Of a stretch of 7,213 nucleotides of DNA, positions 5,608 through 7,213 are shown piece after piece. Under the pieces are notes generated by a model, which was given only the letters and a program-made list of their open reading frames with translations, was not told the origin of the DNA and did not search any database. Positions within the stretch are counted from its first letter, which is position 1; each line of letters starts with the position of its first letter. This DNA comes from an uncultured Oscillospiraceae bacterium (GTDB lineage Bacteria > Bacillota > Clostridia > Oscillospirales > Oscillospiraceae), in contig CAJUCB010000085.1 of the NCBI GenBank assembly GCA_910584805.1, positions 1 to 7,213 on the forward strand, given 5' to 3'. A program made the position numbers and the translations under genes.

Positions 5608-6254
5608 TTTTTCACACCATAATTAGGCCAATATGTCATCATCGCGGTCAAACGACCTGTTACGTCGGTAATTTTGCCATTTGATCCATCAATATAGGTA
5701 ACTTTCCAATTAAATACAGATTTAAGGGAGTTATAATCCGTCAAATCACCTTCTATTGCAGCAAACCAATAATATGTGGCAGTTCTGTTCGTTGAATACT
5801 GGATATCAACTTTTTTATGTTCACCATCTCCAACCCAATATTCAAAGAAACGCAACTTATCGGCAGTGATAACAGAATTTTGGTTTGCTGCGGTATATGT
5901 CCCAGTAACACTGACATCCCATCCAACGAATTGATAATTATTATCGTAGACATATTGATTAAATCCGTTTACATTAAAGGAATCCCAATATGCACTTTGG
6001 GCAAAGCTGTTATTAAGACTTGTGGTTCTTGCATACTGTTTAAGGGCCAATTTGGTTGTAGAACCGGGTCTTACTACAACAGGGGTAATGACAGCACTTT
6101 GCATCGTAAAACCTGTCGAGGGGTCACCTAATGCTAATGGGGAGGATTTTGTACTTTCATCCAAACCTTGGGTGTCTGCGGCGAAAGCCACAGAGGATAC
6201 TGAGCATGATACCATAAGCATCGCGAGGAAGAGAGAGACAATTCGTTTTTTCAT
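5604..6254 (-). CDS. Secreted protein of unknown function with signal peptide
   Basis: This 216-residue protein begins MKKRIVSLFLAMLMVS. It has a positive N-terminus, a hydrophobic core to about residue 20 and an AFA-A site, giving predicted signal peptidase I cleavage after Ala25. Cys17 sits inside the hydrophobic core with only a poor lipobox (MVSC), so a lipoprotein is less likely. The mature part has no membrane segment or sorting motif. It is rich in Tyr, Trp, Thr, Asn and Val with alternating patterns (for example GWDVSVTGTYTAAN, 111-124) that suggest a beta-sheet fold. Cys17 is the only cysteine. No enzyme motif is recognised. The start is set by GAAAGGAG, 8 nt before this ATG; a longer frame from 6290 would start upstream of that site. 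Sampled lines are about 32-42% GC versus over 60% in neighbours. It is the first gene of a two-gene unit with the 188-residue protein. Confidence 0.82.
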   Translation of the reverse strand: MKKRIVSLFLAMLMVSCSVSSVAFAADTQGLDESTKSSPLALGDPSTGFTMQSAVITPVVVRPGSTTKLALKQYARTTSLNNSFAQSAYWDSFNVNGFNQYVYDNNYQFVGWDVSVTGTYTAANQNSVITADKLRFFEYWVGDGEHKKVDIQYSTNRTATYYWFAAIEGDLTDYNSLKSVFNWKVTYIDGSNGKITDVTGRLTAMMTYWPNYGVKK

Positions 6255-6262
6255 AATAAAAA

Positions 6263-6270
6263 CTCCTTTC
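6263..6270 (-). promoter_or_regulatory. Ribosome binding site of the secreted-protein gene
   Basis: The minus strand reads GAAAGGAG here, 8 nt before the ATG at 6254. This decides the start against the upstream in-frame ATG at 6290. The stretch upstream (6271-6357) is very AT-rich and has several TATAAT-like hexamers but no clear paired -35/-10, so I do not assign a promoter. Confidence 0.75.
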
Positions 6271-6357
6271 AAAATATTTTGCTCAAACATTCATTGAACT
6301 ATTTAAATTATCGACATATAATCATAAAAATTAATAGTCATTTAAGGAAATTTTTAA

Positions 6358-6395
6358 AACGCGGCCGCCCTTCCTGTTGGAAAGGCAGCCGCGTT
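6358..6395 (-). terminator. Intrinsic terminator of the thiolase gene
   Basis: A 17-bp stem (6379-6395 with 6358-6374) with a 4-nt loop lies 35 nt after the thiolase stop. In minus-strand RNA it pairs fully, with two G-U wobbles; in plus-strand RNA those two pairs would be C-A mismatches. On the minus strand it ends GCGTTTT followed by an AT-rich run. Both facts point to termination of minus-strand thiolase transcripts. It also insulates the low-GC gene pair from thiolase readthrough. Confidence 0.85.
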
Positions 6396-6430
6396 GCAGT
6401 TACATGGATAGATTTCTTACAGAGGAGAGC

Positions 6431-7213
<783 letters not shown>

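Noticed and set aside
5817..6131. 104-residue plus-strand open frame with several cysteines
   Set aside because: It is antisense to the secreted-protein gene, which has the signal peptide and ribosome site. No ribosome site precedes this frame.
6202..6210. Lipoprotein attachment at Cys17 of the secreted protein
   Set aside because: The residues before the cysteine (MVS) are a poor lipobox, and the hydrophobic core plus an AFA-A cleavage site fit ordinary secretion better.
6255..6290. Upstream in-frame ATG at 6290 as start of the secreted protein
   Set aside because: It would place GAAAGGAG inside the coding region and add 12 residues before a normal signal peptide.
4766..6357. Mobile element ends or target duplications bounding the low-GC region
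   Set aside because: I compared the sequence around 4800-4950 and 6270-6400 by eye and found no matching direct or terminal inverted repeats, and no transposase or integrase is present.

Overview
The window looks like a chromosomal segment of a Gram-positive anaerobe of the Bacillota, most likely a GC-rich, gut-type Clostridia member (Oscillospiraceae-like). The evidence is an RNase Y of the Firmicutes type, a thiolase of the butyrate/acetoacetyl-CoA type, strong GGAGG-type ribosome sites, classic TTGACA/TATAAT promoters and codon use rich in G and C. The genus is inference. Housekeeping genes sampled by hand run about 60-78% GC, while the stretch from roughly 4.8 to 6.36 kb drops to about 33-47%.

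Left part (1-2471): the N-terminal 290 codons of rny (RNase Y, minus strand, cut by the window edge) and a 408-residue RlmI-type 23S rRNA cytosine methyltransferase (plus strand) are divergently transcribed. Their 372-bp intergenic region holds a well-formed sigma-A promoter for each. The rny leader is long (about 150 nt) with two small hairpins. The methyltransferase leader starts with a perfect 8-bp hairpin. Both genes act on RNA.

Middle part (2472-4765): a membrane-anchored family 2 glycosyltransferase (plus strand) is preceded by an extended -10 promoter with a poor -35. Just upstream lie five TTAAG-like half-sites spaced 10-11 bp apart, the layout expected for an OmpR/PhoB-type response regulator. 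A bidirectional hairpin separates it from a convergent tandem-domain carboxymuconolactone decarboxylase family gene on the minus strand.

Right part (4766-7213): a low-GC two-gene unit on the minus strand encodes a secreted 216-residue protein with a clear signal peptide. It overlaps by 4 bp (ATGA) a 188-residue, apparently cytoplasmic protein. I recognise neither. A 20-bp hairpin lies downstream of the unit and the thiolase terminator lies upstream, so it looks like an independently transcribed accessory insertion. The right edge carries the C-terminal 260 residues of acetyl-CoA acetyltransferase, which lack the nucleophilic-cysteine region because of the window edge and carry an apparent extra stretch of about 25 residues.

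No tRNA, rRNA, CRISPR array, transposase or phage gene is visible. The most interesting parts are the phased regulator array before the glycosyltransferase and the coupled secreted/cytosolic gene pair.
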